From positions 1-41,876 of the forward strand of contig NZ_JAPFQL010000015.1 in the NCBI RefSeq assembly GCF_028446585.1: 41,876 nt of DNA. The letters are read 5' to 3'. Below are positions 24,699-32,935 of this stretch, piece after piece. Within the stretch, counting starts at the first letter, position 1; each line of letters begins with the position of its first letter. The notes below the pieces were generated by a model. It ran no database searches and had not been told where the DNA came from. It saw only the letters and a list, made by a program, of their open reading frames with translations. The translations under genes and the position numbers were made by a program. This DNA is from Intrasporangium calvum (GTDB lineage: Bacteria; Actinomycetota; Actinomycetes; Actinomycetales; Dermatophilaceae).

Positions 24699-25934
24699 TC
24701 AGCGGTGGTGGGGCAGACGGACGTCGACCCAGACGAGCCGGTGGTCGCTCGACGGGAAGGGGTAGGTGCCGGTGAGCCGCGACAGCGGGTCGGCCTGGAC
24801 CGGCCAGAAGACGCCCGCGTCGAGGATGCGCAGCGCCGTGCTCGGCAGGACGTAGTCGGCGCGGAGGTTGCCGGGGGCCGGTTTGTCGTTGAAGTCGGCC
24901 GTGTCGTGGGCCGGGTCGCCGGTGTGGGAGAGGTTCGCACCGCCCTGGAGCAGGCTCGCCTCGACGGCGCCCTCGCTCGACGGGGTCACGGACGTGTTGA
25001 CCTTCGGGTGGTCGAGCAGCGCCTCGATCGAGCCCTCGACGGAGTCGCCGTCGTTGGGGTCGGAGTTCTGGTCACCCGCGATCACGAACAGCGAGCCGGG
25101 CCGCAGCCCGCCGGTGCCGCCCTCGTCGTCGTAGATGTAGGACGAGCCCGCGGGCGAGCCGATGTAGTCCGCCCAGAAGCGGATCTCGTCGTTGTTGCGG
25201 CGCCCGTTGCGGTCCTCGGGTCCGTCGAACGTCGGCGGCGTCGGGTGGCTGACGAGGAAGTGGACGGTCCGGGCGTCGACGGTGATCGGCACGTCCCAGT
25301 GCGACTTGCTCGACAGGCGCAGGATGTCCTGCTCCTCCGGGGAGTAGAACTCCGTCGGCAGGAGGTTGCCCGGCATGTCCTTCCAGAGGAAGTGCTGGAA
25401 GGTGCGGACCGCGTCGGTGTCGATCGGGTACTTCGAGTAGACGACCATGCCGTACTGGCCCGGGAAGAGGCCGAAGCCGTAGGCATCGTCCCCGCCGCCG
25501 ACGACCCCGTTGTTGTTGAGGTCGAAACCGGTGGGGATGCCGGTGTTGGACGGCGCGACGAAGTAGTAGGGGTAGTCGACGGGGTCGGCGCCGTTCTGCG
25601 AGACCGCGAGGTAGTTGTCGCGGAAGAGCTCCGCCGCGACGCCGTCCTCGTAGTAGTCGAACTCGTTGACGAGCAGGACGTCGGGGCTCGTGCGCTGGAT
25701 GATCTCAGCGACGGCCTGGGCCTGGGCGTTGTCCGGGGTCGACAGGTCCTCGACGAGCTGGCCCGCGACGTTGCGGTTGAGCGAGGCATTGAAGGTGGCG
25801 AAGCGGACATCCATGTCGGGCTTCCCGGGTGGGTCGGCGGCCTGGGCGGCGGGCAGGGTGGCGAAGCCGATCGCCGCGGTCGCAGCGGCCACGCTCGCTG
25901 CGAGGAGACGGGTGAGTCGGTGGCGCGTGCGCAT
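24699..25934 (-). CDS. Secreted endonuclease/exonuclease/phosphatase-family protein
   Basis: A 411-aa protein with a Sec signal peptide (MRTRHRLTRLL, Ala-rich core, cleavage near AAQAADP). The EEP fold is shown by RFATFNASLNR, LLVNEFDYY (metal Glu), LFVIAGDQNSDPNDG (catalytic Asp/Asn) and the closing SSDHRLVWVDV (Asp-His pair). It probably hydrolyses phosphodiesters outside the cell; the substrate (DNA, lipid or other) is unknown. I chose ATG 25934, 7 nt after TAGCGT, over the longer MDPM start, which would lie inside the promoter. Confidence 0.9.
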   Translation of the reverse strand: MRTRHRLTRLLAASVAAATAAIGFATLPAAQAADPPGKPDMDVRFATFNASLNRNVAGQLVEDLSTPDNAQAQAVAEIIQRTSPDVLLVNEFDYYEDGVAAELFRDNYLAVSQNGADPVDYPYYFVAPSNTGIPTGFDLNNNGVVGGGDDAYGFGLFPGQYGMVVYSKYPIDTDAVRTFQHFLWKDMPGNLLPTEFYSPEEQDILRLSSKSHWDVPITVDARTVHFLVSHPTPPTFDGPEDRNGRRNNDEIRFWADYIGSPAGSSYIYDDEGGTGGLRPGSLFVIAGDQNSDPNDGDSVEGSIEALLDHPKVNTSVTPSSEGAVEASLLQGGANLSHTGDPAHDTADFNDKPAPGNLRADYVLPSTALRILDAGVFWPVQADPLSRLTGTYPFPSSDHRLVWVDVRLPHHR

Positions 25935-25941
25935 GGGGTCC

Positions 25942-25947
25942 ACGCTA
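25942..25947 (-). promoter_or_regulatory. Leaderless -10, TAGCGT
   Basis: Seven nucleotides before the ATG of the EEP-family gene (start 25934, minus strand). Confidence 0.55.
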
Positions 25948-26004
25948 GGCCGGGTTCACCGGCCACGACGGATTACGCCGTGACGTTCTGGTGAACGCGC
26001 AGGG

Positions 26005-26475
26005 TCACGCCAGAGTCGGTGGCACCGGCAGTCGCACCGCCCGCAGGAAGCTGACGAGCGTCTCCTCGGCAAACGGTGAGGCGCCCTCTTCGGGCCGGTC
26101 GTCGTCGCCGACGACGAACCCGCGCACCACCTCAGGGAGGTCATCCACCTCGCCCGCGGGATCCCAGTTGCTGGCGAGCCACTCCGTCAGACCGGCTGCC
26201 TCGCGGTCGGGGTCCGTCGGCGGGATCGAGTCGTCGCCGAAGCAGGCGCGCGCCGTGAGGTGCAGCCACGCGACGCCCTCACCCGGTCCGCTCGGGGCAT
26301 AGCTGACCCAGACGATGTCGCTGTCGTGGACGGAGACGGTGAGCCCGTTGCCGAGGCTGCTCGGCTCCTGAACCTCGTCGCTCTCCGTCCAGGAGGTGCC
26401 GTCAAAGGCAGCGTTCAGGAACAGGCCCAAGGCACAACCTCGATTCGTATGCCGCTGAGTGACCTTCGCGGTCAC
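26005..26475 (-). CDS. Protein of unknown function, 156 aa
   Basis: An acidic soluble protein that I cannot place in a family. Visible features are a VSVHDSDIVWVSY strand pair, a single Cys in TARACFGDD, a Pro/Asp-rich centre and a C-terminal helix (AEETLVSFLRAVRLP). The GTG start at 26475 follows GAGGG; a TAGGGT lies about 30 nt upstream. The first dozen residues are uncertain because the dispersed motif (26447-26460) falls within them and downstream starts are possible. Confidence 0.62.
   Translation of the reverse strand: MTAKVTQRHTNRGCALGLFLNAAFDGTSWTESDEVQEPSSLGNGLTVSVHDSDIVWVSYAPSGPGEGVAWLHLTARACFGDDSIPPTDPDREAAGLTEWLASNWDPAGEVDDLPEVVRGFVVGDDDRPEEGASPFAEETLVSFLRAVRLPVPPTLA
26447..26460 (+). 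repeat. Dispersed 14-bp motif, copy 7 (variant)
   Basis: GTATGCCGCTGAGT, last base T instead of C, at the 5' end of the 156-aa gene and antisense to it. Confidence 0.7.
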
Positions 26476-26641
26476 GCGCCCTCACGACCGGGTTGGCGCT
26501 AGAGCACCCTAGGGCACGGGAGTGCCGCCCGTGCACCGAGGCCCCTTGCGAGTTCGCGGAGCGCATTCACTGGGTGCCCGGCTCCGGAGGGTCGGTCGTG
26601 CGCCACATCGCGTCAGGGGCGCACGACGCCACCGCGAGCCC

Positions 26642-26655
26642 GTATGCCGCTGAGC
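26642..26655 (+). repeat. Dispersed 14-bp motif, copy 8
   Basis: GTATGCCGCTGAGC, 18 bp past the oxidoreductase stop, in the 198-bp gap 26476-26673. I see no gene there. Confidence 0.8.
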
Positions 26656-26673
26656 CGGGTTGGGTGCCCCCGC

Positions 26674-27732
26674 TCACTCGCCGGGGTAGCGCACCCCGAC
26701 CTGGGCCCGGATCTCGTCCATCGTCGACATGACCCGCAGCGTCGCGGCGTGCGGGACGTAGCTGCTCTCCCGGCTGCCGGCGGCGAGGCACCGGGCGAAC
26801 TCTGCCGCTTGGTAGCTGAAGCCACGCAGCGGGTCGGGGAGGGCACCGGGCCGCTCGGCGAGCACCTCTCCGGCGGGGCTGAGCAGCCGCATCCCGGTGG
26901 GTGAGTAGAACGGCCCGTCGATCTCGAGCCGGGCGGCGGTGCCGACGATCTCGGCGCCGCACGGCGTCCGCGCGAGCATCGAGCTGGTCAGCACGGCGAC
27001 CGCGCCGGAGGCGTAGGCGAGGACGATGCCGACCGTCGAGTCGACCCCGAGCTCGGTGAGGGAGCCGCGGGCGGCCACCGAGGCCGGCGGCCCCAGCAGG
27101 TGGTCGGCGAAGGCGACCGGGTAGACACCGAGGTCGAGGAGGGCGCCGCCCGCGAGCTCCGGCAGCGCGAGCCGGTCCGGCCCGTCGGGGAAGAGCCGCT
27201 GCGAGTGGTCGGCCCGGACGAGGACGACGTCGCCCAGGAGGCCGTCGTCGACGACCTGCCGGACGACGTCGTAGTGCGGCAGGTAGCGGGCCCACATGGC
27301 TTCGGCGACGAGCAGCCCTCGGTCGGCGCCGGCGCGGATGACGGCCCGGGCCTCGGTGACGTTGCGGGTGAACGCCTTCTCCACGAGCACCGGCTTGCCG
27401 GCCTCGATGGCCAGGAGCGCATGGTCGTGGTGCTCGGAGTGGGGCGAGGCGATGTAGACGGCGTCGACGGTGTCATCGGCCACGAGCTCCGCGTAGGAGC
27501 CGTAGGCCCGGGGGACGCCGTGCCGCCCGGCGAAGTCGCGGGCGCGCTGCTCGCTCCGCGAGCCGACCGCCACGACCGTGGACGCGGTCCCGGAGGCCAC
27601 TGCGGCAGCGAACTCGTTGGCGATGCCTCCCGGCGCCAGGATCCCCCAGCGGATCGCCGGCGCCTCTCGCGGGTCCGCCACCCGTGCCTCGGGAAGGACG
27701 TGGGTGGACACGGCGCCTCCCACGGCACTCAT
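26674..27732 (-). CDS. Gfo/Idh/MocA-family oxidoreductase
   Basis: A 352-aa NAD(P)-dependent dehydrogenase. The Rossmann motif GILAPGGIA is at 30-38 and the family motif VLVEKAF at 116-121, with Lys119 as the usual substrate/cofactor residue. The C-terminal alpha/beta domain contains LLDLGVYPVAFA, typical of the glucose-fructose oxidoreductase/dimeric dihydrodiol dehydrogenase branch. The substrate is probably a sugar or cyclitol; unknown. It overlaps the DinB gene as ATGA. Confidence 0.92.
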   Translation of the reverse strand: MSAVGGAVSTHVLPEARVADPREAPAIRWGILAPGGIANEFAAAVASGTASTVVAVGSRSEQRARDFAGRHGVPRAYGSYAELVADDTVDAVYIASPHSEHHDHALLAIEAGKPVLVEKAFTRNVTEARAVIRAGADRGLLVAEAMWARYLPHYDVVRQVVDDGLLGDVVLVRADHSQRLFPDGPDRLALPELAGGALLDLGVYPVAFADHLLGPPASVAARGSLTELGVDSTVGIVLAYASGAVAVLTSSMLARTPCGAEIVGTAARLEIDGPFYSPTGMRLLSPAGEVLAERPGALPDPLRGFSYQAAEFARCLAAGSRESSYVPHAATLRVMSTMDEIRAQVGVRYPGE

Positions 27733-28286
27733 CCCCGGACGTCCCAGAGGTGGTGGAGCACGTCGTGGACGAAGTAGCGGCCGAGGGTGTCGACGGTGAA
27801 GGCGGAGCCGTTGCTCCGAAGCCCCGGCCAGGACCACTGGGACGGCGTGGGCCGCGCATAGGTCGCGGCGGCGGCGTCGAAGGCCACCTCGAGCTCGCCG
27901 CGCAGCACGGCCGGGTCGGACCGCCAGTAGGCCTTCTCCTGCGCTGCGGCGTCCTGGTCCCAGTTGGCGAACTGCACCTTCTCCCCGCCACCGGCCAGGA
28001 TCTGCTCCAGGCGGGCGCTCATGACGTCGCAGACGTCGCGGACGTGGGCGCAGTACTCGACCGGGGACCAGACTCCCTCCGCGGGCCGGACGCCGGCGTC
28101 GTCGCGCTCGAGGACCCGCAGGTAGCGCGTCCTGGCGTCGAGCAGGATCTCGGGGACACCGTCGGCCGACACGTCCTCGGGGTCGAAGCCGCAGTCGCGG
28201 CAGGGACGCGCCAGGACCCAGGTCCAGTCGGCGGTGTCGGGAGTGGCGGGGCCGGGATCGGTGGGCTGCAGGCGCGCGTCGCTCAT
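27729..28286 (-). CDS. DinB-superfamily protein
   Basis: A 185-aa four-helix-bundle protein. The DinB metal triad is H81 (WSPVEYCAHVRDV), H174 and H178 (YFVHDVLHHLWDV). Relatives include mycothiol-dependent maleylpyruvate isomerase-like and damage-inducible proteins; many act as thiol-dependent transferases, and mycothiol would fit an actinobacterium. N-terminal CRDCGFDPE is typical of one subgroup. The start at 28286 is 6 nt after TACGCT, leaderless; a longer frame would run through the promoter. Confidence 0.87.
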   Translation of the reverse strand: MSDARLQPTDPGPATPDTADWTWVLARPCRDCGFDPEDVSADGVPEILLDARTRYLRVLERDDAGVRPAEGVWSPVEYCAHVRDVCDVMSARLEQILAGGGEKVQFANWDQDAAAQEKAYWRSDPAVLRGELEVAFDAAAATYARPTPSQWSWPGLRSNGSAFTVDTLGRYFVHDVLHHLWDVRG

Positions 28287-28292
28287 GCCCAC

Positions 28293-28298
28293 AGCGTA
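28293..28298 (-). promoter_or_regulatory. Leaderless -10, TACGCT
   Basis: Six nucleotides before the ATG of the DinB gene (start 28286, minus strand). Only 31 bp separate it from the divergent -10 at 28330. Confidence 0.6.
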
Positions 28299-28329
28299 GG
28301 ACGCGGGAGGGGGTCGACTTACGCTCCGG

Positions 28330-28335
28330 TAGATT
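28330..28335 (+). promoter_or_regulatory. Leaderless -10, TAGATT
   Basis: Six nucleotides before the GTG at 28342 of the lipid kinase gene. Confidence 0.6.
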
Positions 28336-28341
28336 CTTCGG

Positions 28342-29454
28342 GTGCCCAACGACTACCTGCCGTGGATCATCGTCGGCATCGTCGTGCTGGCACTCGCCGT
28401 GGCTCTGGTCCTCGGCATGCGGACGGCGGCCCGTTCGACGACGGCGCTCCGGCGCCGCCGGGGCCGCGGACGCCCCAACCGCGACCAGTTCCGCTCCCGT
28501 CAGCGCAACTCGACGCTCAAGCGCGCCGCCGTCGTCATCAACCCGACGAAGTTCGCGGACCTGCCGATGATCCGCGAGCGGATCACGTCGACGTCGCACG
28601 CCTGCGGCTGGGGCGACCCGCTCTTCTACGAGACGACCGTGGCCGACCCCGGGACCGGCCAGGCCGAGGAGGCGGTGGCCGAGGGCGCGAGTGTCGTGTG
28701 CAGTCTCGGGGGCGACGGCACCGTCCGGGCCGTGGCCTGCGCCCTCATCGGCACGGAGACTCCCCTCGGGATCCTGCCGGCCGGCACCGGCAACCTGCTC
28801 GCCCGCAACCTCGACCTGCCGGTGGACGCCCTCGACGACGCCGTGCGCGTGGCGCTCACCGGGCGCAACCGGCGCATCGACGTCGGCGAGCTCGTCATCG
28901 GCGCGATGGACGCGCACGGCCAGCCGGTGGACGGCGGCCGGCTGGACACGCAGCAGTTCCTCGTCATGGCGGGCATGGGCCTCGACGCGCGCATCATGGG
29001 CGACACCAACGAGGCGCTCAAGCAGCGCGTCGGATGGCCGGCCTACCTGCTCTCCGGCTTCAAGCACCTCGTGTCGCCTGAGTTCCGGACGCAGGTCCGG
29101 CTCGACTCCGAGCCGGAGTTCAAGCGCCGGGCCCGCGCCGTCGTCATCGGCAACTGCGGCCGCCTGCTCGGTGGGCTGGTCCTCATGCCTGACGCCAAGG
29201 TCGACGACGAGCGGCTCGACGTCGTCATCGCGTCCCCGCGCGGCTTCGTCGGCTGGGCGCCGGTCATCGCGCGGGTGCTGACCCGCCAGCGCAAGGGCCA
29301 CTCGACGCTCGACCACAAGGTCTGTCGCGAGATCCGCGTCCGCGTGGACCATCCGCTGCCGGTCCAGGTCGACGGTGACGTGGTCGGCGAGGCAACCGAG
29401 ATCAACGCCTCGGTGCGCCCGGCGGCGCTGACCGTCCGCGTCCCCATCGCCTGA
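28342..29454 (+). CDS. Diacylglycerol kinase-family lipid kinase
   Basis: A 370-aa protein with one N-terminal membrane helix (about 8-25), a basic linker and a DAGK/LCB5 catalytic domain. The nucleotide motif GGDGT is at 123-127 and PAGTGNLLARNL at 146-157. It phosphorylates a lipid or sphingoid-like alcohol using ATP; the substrate is unknown. An anchored form of this kind is widespread in Actinobacteria. The stop codon lies within a small hairpin (29445-29460). Confidence 0.92.
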   Translation: MPNDYLPWIIVGIVVLALAVALVLGMRTAARSTTALRRRRGRGRPNRDQFRSRQRNSTLKRAAVVINPTKFADLPMIRERITSTSHACGWGDPLFYETTVADPGTGQAEEAVAEGASVVCSLGGDGTVRAVACALIGTETPLGILPAGTGNLLARNLDLPVDALDDAVRVALTGRNRRIDVGELVIGAMDAHGQPVDGGRLDTQQFLVMAGMGLDARIMGDTNEALKQRVGWPAYLLSGFKHLVSPEFRTQVRLDSEPEFKRRARAVVIGNCGRLLGGLVLMPDAKVDDERLDVVIASPRGFVGWAPVIARVLTRQRKGHSTLDHKVCREIRVRVDHPLPVQVDGDVVGEATEINASVRPAALTVRVPIA

Positions 29455-29460
29455 GCGATG
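29445..29460. terminator. Short hairpin at the convergent stop
   Basis: CATCGC (29445-29450) and GCGATG (29455-29460) around CTGA, which includes the lipid kinase stop. Only 13 bp separate this stop from that of efeB. A weak terminator candidate. Confidence 0.35.
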
Positions 29461-29467
29461 GGGGCCG

Positions 29468-30742
29468 TCAGGCGAAGAGTGGCTGACCCCACCACTGCCC
29501 GGGTTGCGTGCCGGGTGGGCAGGCGAAGACGGCGGACCCGGTGTGCTCGATGTACTCATTGAGCACGTCCTGGGCCGCCAGCGCCCGCTGCATGGGCACG
29601 AACTGAAAGCCCGGATCCCGCAGGTAGGCGAGGAAGAACAGTCCCGCGTCGAGGTGGCCGACGCCGTCGGTGCCGTCGGTGAAGTTGTAGCCCCGACGCA
29701 GGATCCGTATGCCGTTCAGCTGGCTCGCGTGGGCCAGGCGCACGTGCGCGGCGGCGGGGATCAACGGCCCGCCGTCCGCCCCCTTCGCGGTGAAGTCGGG
29801 CGCGTCGAACTCGCCCGTCCCGCCCAGGGGAGCCCCCACCTTCTTGTCGCGGCCGAAGATCTCCTCCTGCTCCAGCAGCGGCGTGCGGTCCCAGACCTCG
29901 ATGTGCATCCGGATCCGGCGGGCGACGAGATAGGAGCCGCCCGCCAGCCAGGCGCCGGCTCCCGGGTCGTCCGAGGGCGACACCCACACGTGCTCGGCGA
30001 GCCCCTCCGGGTCCTCGGCCTTGAGGTTGTTGGTGCCGTCCTTGAAGCCGAAGAGGTTCCGGGGCGTCGCCTGCGTCGTCGACGTCGACGAGGTGCGGCC
30101 GAAGCCGAGCTGCGACCAGCGGACCGACACGACACCGAAGCCGAGCCGGATGAGGTTGCGCACGGCGTGGACGGCGACCTGCGGGTCGTTGGCGCACGCC
30201 TGGATGCACAGGTCGCCGCCCGACCGCGCAGGGTCGAGCTGGTCGCCACGGAAGGCCGGCAGCTCCTGCAGCGCAGCAGGCCTGCGGTCGGCCAGGCCGA
30301 AGCGGTCGTCGAAGAGCGACGGGCCGAAACCGATCGTGAGGGTCAGCCCCGAGGCGGGCAGCCCGTAGGCCTCGCCCGTGTCCTCCGGTGCGCGATGTGG
30401 CCCGCCACCGACGAGTCCACCCGGAGCGGCCTCGGCCCCCGCGGTCATCCGTTCGGCGGCCCTCGTCCACCGCTGGAGCAGGTCGACGAGCGCAGCCCGG
30501 TCCTTCGTCACGACGTCGAGGGCGACGAAGTGCAGCCGGTCCTGGGCCGGCGTGACGATGCCGGCCTGATGGGGACCGTGGAACGGGACCGCCGCCTCGA
30601 GAGCCGGCCCCGCGCCTGACGGCGGGCTGTCTCCGGAAGCGCGCCCAGCGGCATACCCACTGGCGGTCGACGCGACCGCGCCGGCGACGGCAGCGCCGCC
30701 GACGAGCAGGCCACGGCGGGTGGGCGCAGGCATCCCGGTCAC
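29468..30742 (-). CDS. efeB: Dyp-type heme peroxidase EfeB
   Basis: A 424-aa secreted heme peroxidase. A twin-arginine signal (TRRGLLVGGAAVAG, Arg9-Arg10) exports it folded. The DyP motif is NLFGFKDGTNN (GxxDG Asp), and the proximal heme His is expected in HVRLAHASQ. EfeB works with EfeU/EfeO, supplying oxidising power for ferrous uptake or heme handling. The GTG start overlaps the efeO stop as GTGA; an ATG three codons later (30733) is the alternative. A dispersed motif copy lies in the signal-peptide region. Confidence 0.93.
   Translation of the reverse strand: MTGMPAPTRRGLLVGGAAVAGAVASTASGYAAGRASGDSPPSGAGPALEAAVPFHGPHQAGIVTPAQDRLHFVALDVVTKDRAALVDLLQRWTRAAERMTAGAEAAPGGLVGGGPHRAPEDTGEAYGLPASGLTLTIGFGPSLFDDRFGLADRRPAALQELPAFRGDQLDPARSGGDLCIQACANDPQVAVHAVRNLIRLGFGVVSVRWSQLGFGRTSSTSTTQATPRNLFGFKDGTNNLKAEDPEGLAEHVWVSPSDDPGAGAWLAGGSYLVARRIRMHIEVWDRTPLLEQEEIFGRDKKVGAPLGGTGEFDAPDFTAKGADGGPLIPAAAHVRLAHASQLNGIRILRRGYNFTDGTDGVGHLDAGLFFLAYLRDPGFQFVPMQRALAAQDVLNEYIEHTGSAVFACPPGTQPGQWWGQPLFA
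30643..30656 (-). repeat. Dispersed 14-bp motif, copy 9
   Basis: GTATGCCGCTGGGC on the minus strand inside efeB, coding YAAG near the end of the Tat signal peptide. Confidence 0.8.
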
Positions 30743-31872
30743 GGGGCGGCCACCGCGCCGGGGACCTTCGCGACCTCCTCGGCGAGCGCGTCGAGGGCGA
30801 CCGTGAGCGCCTTGACGTCGGCGCCGGTCAGCGCCTCGTAGGAGACGAAACGCCCGTCGACGCGGTGTGACTCGAGGAGCTGGTTCAGGTCGCCGAAGCG
30901 CTCATCAAGCGCCCCTTGGAGTGCCGCGTCGCGCGCTGCGATGACCGGCCGCAGGGTCTCGAGCGCGGACTGCGAGCCCTGGAGGTTGCCGCGGAAGTCC
31001 CAGAGGTCGGTGTGCGAGTAGCGCTCCTCCTCGCCGGTGACCTTGCCGGTGGCGACCTCGTCGAGCAGCGCCTTGGCACCGTTGGCGATGGTCAGCGCGG
31101 TCGGCTCGACGGTCTTGCTGAGGCGCACGATCTCGGTGACGTCGGCGAGCAGCCGGTCCGCGATCGCGCTCGAGTCGTCCTGCAGCCCGTCGACCCAGAG
31201 GTCCTTCTCGAGGCGGTGGTAGCCGGTGAACTCCATGCCGTCCTCCACGACGTCCTCACGGCCGTCGATCCGCGGGTCGAGGTCGCCGAAGCTCTCGGCG
31301 ACGGGCTCGATCGTCTCCCACGGGAGGCGGGCCGTGGGGTAGAGCTCCTTGGCCCTGTCCACGTCGCGGGCCTTGACGGCGGCCACGAAGTCCGCCGTGC
31401 CGGAGAGGAGCTCGTCGGCCTGCGCGGCGACGAACTTCCGGTAGTCGGCGATCGCCTGGGCCACCTTCTCGTCGGCACTCCCCTTGGCCGCCGTCCCCGT
31501 GACGGTGAACTCGGTGCGCAGGCCGTCGCCGACCATGCCGGGCTTGCAGGCCGCCGTGAAGGTGCCCGGCTCGGCCAGCTCCACCATGAGCTCGCGCTTG
31601 AGGCCCGGAGTGAGGTTCTCGACCTCGGAGACGATGCGGTCGCCGTCCGCGTAGACGTAGAACTCCGTGACCTTGGTGCCGGTGTTGACGATGCCGAAGC
31701 TGATGGTGCCGGCGGGCGCCGTCGTGGCGCTCAGCGCGCAGCCGGTGTCGCTCGCGGTCACCGTGATGGAGCGGGGGTCGGCGGGCGGGTCGCTCGCCTC
31801 GGCGGCGCTGCAGGCGGTGAGCGCAGCCGCCCCCAGCGTCGCGGACAGGAGGGCGTGGAGGGATCGGGACAT
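30739..31872 (-). CDS. efeO: EfeO iron-uptake lipoprotein (cupredoxin plus M75 domain)
   Basis: A 377-aa lipoprotein: lipobox LTAC with C21 as the lipidated residue. A cupredoxin-like domain (about 33-127) includes the Cys in TAACKPGM. An imelysin/M75 domain follows from about 140, with the HxxE motif in GYHRLEKDLW. EfeO binds ferrous/ferric iron and passes it to EfeU. AGGAG precedes the ATG. It is second in efeUOB, 54 bp after efeU. Confidence 0.95.
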   Translation of the reverse strand: MSRSLHALLSATLGAAALTACSAAEASDPPADPRSITVTASDTGCALSATTAPAGTISFGIVNTGTKVTEFYVYADGDRIVSEVENLTPGLKRELMVELAEPGTFTAACKPGMVGDGLRTEFTVTGTAAKGSADEKVAQAIADYRKFVAAQADELLSGTADFVAAVKARDVDRAKELYPTARLPWETIEPVAESFGDLDPRIDGREDVVEDGMEFTGYHRLEKDLWVDGLQDDSSAIADRLLADVTEIVRLSKTVEPTALTIANGAKALLDEVATGKVTGEEERYSHTDLWDFRGNLQGSQSALETLRPVIAARDAALQGALDERFGDLNQLLESHRVDGRFVSYEALTGADVKALTVALDALAEEVAKVPGAVAAP

Positions 31873-31912
31873 GGTTCTCCTGGGTGAGTTGGGTGGGGAG
31901 GAAGTGCGGCCC

Positions 31913-31926
31913 GTATGCCGCTGGGC
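31913..31926 (+). repeat. Dispersed 14-bp motif, copy 10
   Basis: GTATGCCGCTGGGC abutting the efeU stop codon (31927-31929), in the efeU-efeO gap. Confidence 0.8.
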
Positions 31927-32799
31927 TCAGCTCGCTGCGGCCGGCTGGCTCGAGTGGGGGGTGGCCTCCGCCGTGGGTTGCGGTTGCGGTGTCGTGGCGC
32001 GCTGGGGCCGGAGGAACAGGGTGAGGATCACCGCGACGTAGAGCGTCCACGCGACGGCCTGGACCACGGTCGGACGGGGCGTGTAGTTGAAGATGCCGCG
32101 CAGCAGGTTGCCCAGCCAGCCGTCGTGGGCGATGACGGCGCTGACGGCGAAGGCGATCGTGTTGAGGCCGGGCACGAGGCCGGCCTCCTGGAGGTCGTGC
32201 AGGCCGTAGGCGAGGATGCCGGCGGCGACGACGACGAGGAGGATGCCGGTCCAGCGGAAGAACTTCGTGAGGTTGATCCGGACGGCCCCCTTGTAGATGA
32301 GCCAGCCGAGGAGCATGGCGCCGGCGAGACCGAGGGCCCAGCCGAGAAGCGGCTGGACGTTCCCGCGCCCGGCGGCCTGGGTCGTCGCGTAGAAGAAGAT
32401 CGCCGTCTCGAGACCTTCCCGCCCGACACCGAGGAAGCCGACGAGCGCGACGGCCACCGGTCCGAGGTCCAGGGCGCGGTCGAGACGGCCCTTGAGCTCG
32501 CCGGAGATCGTCCGGGCCGCGGAGCGCATCCAGAAGACCATGCCGGTGACGAAGACGACGGCGAGGATCGAGGCGAGGCCGCCGATCACCTGCTGGGCCT
32601 CGAAGGAGAGCCGGCTCGTGCCGTAGGTGAGGACCGCGCCCAGGACGACCGAGAGGAGCACGGCGGTCCCCACGCCGAGCCACACCCAGCGCAGGGCCCA
32701 CTGGCGGCCGGTCTTGACGAGGAAGGCGACGAGGATGACGACGACGAGGGCGGCCTCGAGCCCCTCGCGCAGGCCGATGAGGGCGTTGCTGGCGAACAT
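31927..32799 (-). CDS. efeU: EfeU/FTR1-family iron permease
   Basis: A 290-aa membrane permease with seven predicted helices. Both REGLE iron-ligand motifs are intact: 11-15 and 127-131. The C-terminal tail is Pro/Thr-rich. It imports iron as part of EfeUOB. It heads the operon; the ATG is 7 nt after TAGCCT, and an IdeR/DtxR box covers this -10, so the operon should be shut off when iron is plentiful. Confidence 0.95.
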   Translation of the reverse strand: MFASNALIGLREGLEAALVVVILVAFLVKTGRQWALRWVWLGVGTAVLLSVVLGAVLTYGTSRLSFEAQQVIGGLASILAVVFVTGMVFWMRSAARTISGELKGRLDRALDLGPVAVALVGFLGVGREGLETAIFFYATTQAAGRGNVQPLLGWALGLAGAMLLGWLIYKGAVRINLTKFFRWTGILLVVVAAGILAYGLHDLQEAGLVPGLNTIAFAVSAVIAHDGWLGNLLRGIFNYTPRPTVVQAVAWTLYVAVILTLFLRPQRATTPQPQPTAEATPHSSQPAAAS

Positions 32800-32818
32800 G
32801 TAGGTGAGGCTAACCTAA
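32800..32818 (-). promoter_or_regulatory. IdeR/DtxR iron box of efeUOB
   Basis: The minus strand reads TTAGGTTAGCCTCACCTAC, matching the 19-bp DtxR/IdeR consensus (TTAGGTTAGSCTAACCTAA) at 17 of 19 positions. It ends immediately before the efeU ATG and contains the -10 TAGCCT (32807-32812), so a bound repressor would block polymerase. Confidence 0.88.
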
Positions 32819-32935
32819 CCTTCCTGAGAGAAGCCTGAGAGGCCCGGATTCAGCGAAAGGGGGCGCGGGGCGGCCCCATCCGGCCGACACTGCCTTCAGG
32901 GGGCCGGACCTGATGCTCCCGGAGGGAGGAGCGTC

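Noticed and set aside
26674-29559. A 961-codon open frame on the minus strand.
   Set aside because: Only its last 353 codons (from 27732) are the oxidoreductase; the rest is the antisense of the lipid kinase and out of frame with the DinB gene.
29707-29720. Additional copies of the dispersed motif here and at 21321-21330.
   Set aside because: GTATGCCGTTCAGC and GTATGCCGCTCACC have mismatches within the core; I did not count them.
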